Assembly: GCA_944326305.1 (NCBI GenBank)
Contig: CALVDL010000003.1
Span: 1 to 64,000 of the forward strand
Source: an uncultured Bacteroidales bacterium
GTDB lineage: Bacteria; Bacteroidota; Bacteroidia; Bacteroidales; UBA932
Direction: 5' to 3'
Length of the DNA stretch: 64,000 nucleotides
Part shown: in pieces, positions 61,228 through 64,000 of the stretch
Numbering within the stretch: the stretch's first letter is position 1
Layout: every line of letters starts with the position of its first letter
Position numbers and translations under genes: made by a program
Notes under the pieces: model-generated
Told to the model about the DNA's origin: nothing
The model's input: the letters and a program-made list of their open reading frames with translations, nothing else
Database searches by the model: none

Positions 61228-62535
61228 TTATTCATACTGTGTCTTCCTGAACCAGATGTCATGAAGGTTGAACCCTATCACGAACATCGCATAGCGTTCA
61301 CGTATCATATTGTGTTTCAAAGATCCTTTCTGACCCATGTCTATACCTACGGTTATACCGTTGAAGAACCTCGGGATAGGAAGTGTGACACCGAAAGTGA
61401 CACCCACCGAACTTACCTTGTTCCCGTCCAGCCTGTAGTAGGATTCGTCATAATACGCACCGGCCCTGTATGCTATCCTCTTGCGGTAATACCTGATATC
61501 ATTCCTGTTAGGCACTATCTCGAAACCTGCCCTCACTGAATTGGTGGCGACACCTGAGAACTTCACATCCGAATCCACTGCAAATCCAGGGGTATTATCC
61601 ATTCCCGACTTGTTCCAGCCTGACCTCAAATAGTTGACTTCCACGCTCCAGCGGTCTCCCTTCTTGAAAGAAACGCCCACACCGAGCTCGTCTGCAATAC
61701 TTATACCGGAATTGTCGGAATAACTGTAGCTCAACGTATCGGATGCTGTTCCGAGCGTCTCGTAGTTCTCTGACTCGCCGCTTATGCCTGACCTGAAGCG
61801 GTATGTGGCTCCGAATATCATAGACATGTCCTCTCCGAGCCTCTGCTCATACTGCACCCCCAACTTCGCGGTCGTGGACCTGATAAGGAGGTTGCTCACA
61901 CCCTGTGCACTGTTGTATGAAGCATCTGTGAAACTCTGGTTGAACTGCTTGTCGAGCGTACCGAAATAATATATCACCTGCGCCCCGACCGACAGCTTTT
62001 TCCAGAAAGTCGCGCCACCGCCGGCGAACAGCTGGTAGACGCTCCCGTTTCCTGATGCACTGTATGATATAACATTGGTATTTCCGATGATGTCAGGATC
62101 AGTGACTTTTGTCGAGAAGTTGTAACCGACATCACTGAACGGAGTCAGGCCGACAATGAAAGCCGATGACCTGTAGATAGGGAAGCTGATGATGAAGTCA
62201 TACATATTGAATGTATTGTTTCCGGACCTCAAGCCCCCCTGCCTGTAGACGGTGTTCTTCTGGGAGAGACCTACATCAGCCATAAAGGAAAGTGAATCCC
62301 TGGCTGTGACAGAGGCTGGGTTAAGATAATTTATGAACCTTTTGTTCCTCGTCGCTATCCCGACCCCTCCCATGCTGCTGTTGAAAGCGGTACCCTCCTT
62401 GCGGATATCTCCGATACCGAAAATGGAATACGGAGTATACGACCCGTATGCACCATCCTGGGCATGCAGGAAAAGGGGGAATATAAACAAAAGACACACT
62501 AAAAGTGCCCTAACGGGTATTTTCAACATATTCAT
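61228..62535 (-). CDS. Outer-membrane beta-barrel protein (FadL/OmpP1-like)
   Basis: A signal peptide ends near FLHAQ. The chain begins with the GAYGSYTPYSIFGIGDIRKEG pattern of Bacteroidetes outer-membrane proteins and shows many strands with aromatic ends. It finishes with FVIGFNLHDIWFRKTQYE. The length is 435 residues. It could be a hydrophobic-substrate channel, but the ligand is unknown. It overlaps the coaX gene by about 20 bases, depending on which of two ATG starts (62535, 62529) is used. Confidence 0.8.
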   Translation of the reverse strand: MNMLKIPVRALLVCLLFIFPLFLHAQDGAYGSYTPYSIFGIGDIRKEGTAFNSSMGGVGIATRNKRFINYLNPASVTARDSLSFMADVGLSQKNTVYRQGGLRSGNNTFNMYDFIISFPIYRSSAFIVGLTPFSDVGYNFSTKVTDPDIIGNTNVISYSASGNGSVYQLFAGGGATFWKKLSVGAQVIYYFGTLDKQFNQSFTDASYNSAQGVSNLLIRSTTAKLGVQYEQRLGEDMSMIFGATYRFRSGISGESENYETLGTASDTLSYSYSDNSGISIADELGVGVSFKKGDRWSVEVNYLRSGWNKSGMDNTPGFAVDSDVKFSGVATNSVRAGFEIVPNRNDIRYYRKRIAYRAGAYYDESYYRLDGNKVSSVGVTFGVTLPIPRFFNGITVGIDMGQKGSLKHNMIRERYAMFVIGFNLHDIWFRKTQYE

Positions 62536-63235
62536 CAGCTATCAAAGCTAATCCCATCAATACTAAATTACAAACTACAAAGATGGAGTTTTTCATTCTT
62601 TTTGCAAAATAAATTGCATCACCGCCCGTAAAAACAACAATATTTTCCTTGAATCTGTCAATATAGCCCTGTATTTCAAACAGTAAACCTGTCATTATCC
62701 CGGATTCCACAGATGTCTGCAGCGATGTCCCGACTTCGGGTACGGTCTCCGGAGTGTCATACAACGGAAAGTTTTTCGAATACCTGCTCAGTGCCCTGAA
62801 CCTCGTCCGGCAGCCAGGGGAGACATTGCCTCCGGCATATTTCCCGTCCTGCCCGATGAAATCCACAGACATCACCGTACCGAAGTCAAACAAGGTACAG
62901 CCCCTGCCTTTGAAAAGGTGTCTGGACGCTATTATGGATGCTGCCCTGTCTGGTGAAATATAAGGGAGAATCCCGTGGGCAAGGGCCTCCTCTGTACGGT
63001 TCCTGTCCATGACAACCAACCTTCCGCATTTCCTTCCCAGCGATGCCATATCGTTCGCAGATATGTCCTTCACGGTAGAGATGACCATCACATCCGGCCT
63101 CTCCTTCTCAATGAGTCCGGAAATGAAACCGGTGATCCTTTCACCCTGGTACCTGAATGTCTTCCCAAGGGTAGTCCCGTCAGACCATGCTGCCTTCAAG
63201 GCAGTGTTCCCTATGTCTATGACCAGATTAGGCAT
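62510..63235 (-). CDS. coaX: Type III pantothenate kinase
   Basis: It phosphorylates pantothenate in coenzyme A synthesis. It has the ASKHA-fold start NLVIDIGNTALKAAW, the catalytic TLFDFGTVMSVDFI segment, GGNVSPGCRTRFRALSRYSKNFPL, and the late VVFTGGDAIYFAK. The protein has 241 residues, normal for CoaX. It starts 14 bp after mfd. The start at 63235 is chosen by family alignment. Confidence 0.92.
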   Translation of the reverse strand: MPNLVIDIGNTALKAAWSDGTTLGKTFRYQGERITGFISGLIEKERPDVMVISTVKDISANDMASLGRKCGRLVVMDRNRTEEALAHGILPYISPDRAASIIASRHLFKGRGCTLFDFGTVMSVDFIGQDGKYAGGNVSPGCRTRFRALSRYSKNFPLYDTPETVPEVGTSLQTSVESGIMTGLLFEIQGYIDRFKENIVVFTGGDAIYFAKRMKNSIFVVCNLVLMGLALIADEYVENTR

Positions 63236-63249
63236 GATATTGATTCTTT

Positions 63250-64000
63250 TCAGTTTTTCTTGAGCCTGCACAATGCAGAATACGCTTTCTTCAAATCAGG
63301 TATGTTCCTTGAAAATATGCGGAGACGGTCATCGGACTGCTTGAGTTCGAATATGCCGCTGTTCGCATTTATATTGTCTATTACGCCTTCGAATTTCTTC
63401 GAATGGTAATACTGTGACATGGGGTTGGAAATGAAGAAGGCTATCATGACACCGTTCTTTATTATCACCTTCTCGAACCCGAGGTTCCCGGCAAGGTTCC
63501 TTATCCTCACTATATAGAAAAGCCTGTCAAGCTCGTCCGGTATCCTGCCGAACCTGTCCTCCAGCCTCGATTTCATGGTGTCAAGCACCTTTTCATCCTT
63601 TATGGAGTCAAGTTCCTTGTATATCCTTATCTTCTCTGCCGTCACATTTATATAGCTGTCCGGTATCAGTGCAGTCTGGTCGGTCTCTATGGTACAGTCG
63701 GACACTGCTGCCGAAGAGATGCCGTTCACAGGGCCGATGCCGGATTCCACACCGAGCTCCTCCATGGCCTCGGAGAGTATCTTCTGGTAGGTCTCGAGCC
63801 CCATATCGGATATGAATCCGCTCTGTTCGGCCCCGAGCAGGTTGCCGGCCCCCCTTATGTCGAGGTCCTGCATGGCTATGTTGAATCCGCTGCCAAGATC
63901 GGAGAAGGCCTCGATGGCCTTGAGCCTGCGCTTTGCATCATCGGTTATGGATACAAGCGGAGGCACTATGAGGTAGCAGAATGCCTTCTTGTTCGACCTC
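63250..64000 (-). CDS. mfd: Transcription-repair coupling factor, C-terminal part (cut by window edge)
   Basis: Only the last 250 residues are in the window, running leftward from 64000. The pattern KKAFCYLIVPPLVSITDDAK, then SDLGSGFNIAMQDLDIRGAG and LLGAEQSGFISDMGLETYQKIL matches the end of the Mfd helicase, followed by the D7 domain. The 5' part lies beyond the window. It couples stalled RNA polymerase removal to nucleotide excision repair. It reads in the same direction as the coaX operon. Confidence 0.93.
   Translation of the reverse strand, partial: RSNKKAFCYLIVPPLVSITDDAKRRLKAIEAFSDLGSGFNIAMQDLDIRGAGNLLGAEQSGFISDMGLETYQKILSEAMEELGVESGIGPVNGISSAAVSDCTIETDQTALIPDSYINVTAEKIRIYKELDSIKDEKVLDTMKSRLEDRFGRIPDELDRLFYIVRIRNLAGNLGFEKVIIKNGVMIAFFISNPMSQYYHSKKFEGVIDNINANSGIFELKQSDDRLRIFSRNIPDLKKAYSALCRLKKN

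Noticed and set aside
1..64000. Insertion sequences, prophage or CRISPR arrays
   Set aside because: No transposase, integrase, phage structural gene or regularly spaced repeats were seen.

Overview
The window looks like chromosomal DNA of a Bacteroidota member, order Bacteroidales. The promoters fit the Bacteroidota pattern (TTTG, a gap of about 19-21 bp, then TAnnTTTG). The gene content also fits: an S46 dipeptidyl-peptidase, an EF-G paralogue without its catalytic His, a solitary AAA/PD-(D/E)XK 'ATP-binding protein', an ECF sigma factor coupled to a membrane-anchored beta-barrel protein, two Stealth proteins, and the mfd-coaX-OMP-TPR-lptC-ppiD gene order. I cannot name a genus. I see no rRNA, tRNA, CRISPR array, prophage or insertion sequence.

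Layout. 0.3-5.9 kb: a complete RND efflux operon (lipoprotein adaptor, pump, TolC-like channel). 6.1-16.2 kb: a SIMPL protein and an MGMT overlapping tail to tail, malate dehydrogenase, FtsH, a phosphopantetheinyl transferase behind a long leader, anaerobic ribonucleotide reductase (nrdD-nrdG) and an SDR protein with a C-terminal zinc ribbon. 16.2-21.2 kb: a TPR protein with an EnvC-like regulator, divergent from an ECF sigma/beta-barrel pair. 21.2-29.3 kb: thyA, mrp, a DPP7-type peptidase, rnhB with an XRE regulator, a small protein, and EF-G2. 29.4-31.0 kb: the AAA/nuclease protein. 31.0-42.2 kb: a surface-glycan region with nine glycosyltransferase-like, Stealth or UDP-galactopyranose mutase genes, then a lipid A-type acyltransferase and a porin. 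42.3-46.0 kb: comM-folA, then mlaE-mlaF without mlaD. 46-57 kb: galM, a thioredoxin-like lipoprotein divergent from a 992-residue protease-like/propeller/barrel protein, a YeiH-type membrane protein divergent from a CpXC protein, galK, an exonuclease-phosphatase family protein and ychF. 57-64 kb: the envelope operon ppiD, lptC, TPR, OMP and coaX, read leftward from the 3' part of mfd at the right edge.

How the genes work together. Much of the window builds or maintains the envelope: drug efflux, O-glycan or capsule assembly with galactofuranose precursor supply, lipid A acylation, Mla-type lipid traffic, LPS export and outer-membrane protein folding. Nucleotide metabolism is spread out (nrdDG, thyA, folA).

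Most notable signals outside the genes: (1) a nearly identical 41/42-bp promoter module in front of two unrelated genes (mdh and the yeiH homologue), with an inverted partial copy facing the CpXC gene; (2) interlocked, mutually overlapping divergent promoters between glf and a Stealth gene; (3) a set of GACAA/TTGTC half-sites with a palindrome at the predicted start of transcription of the XRE regulator; (4) long, apparently structured leaders before the phosphopantetheinyl transferase and nrdD. I found no clear-cut new multi-gene system.
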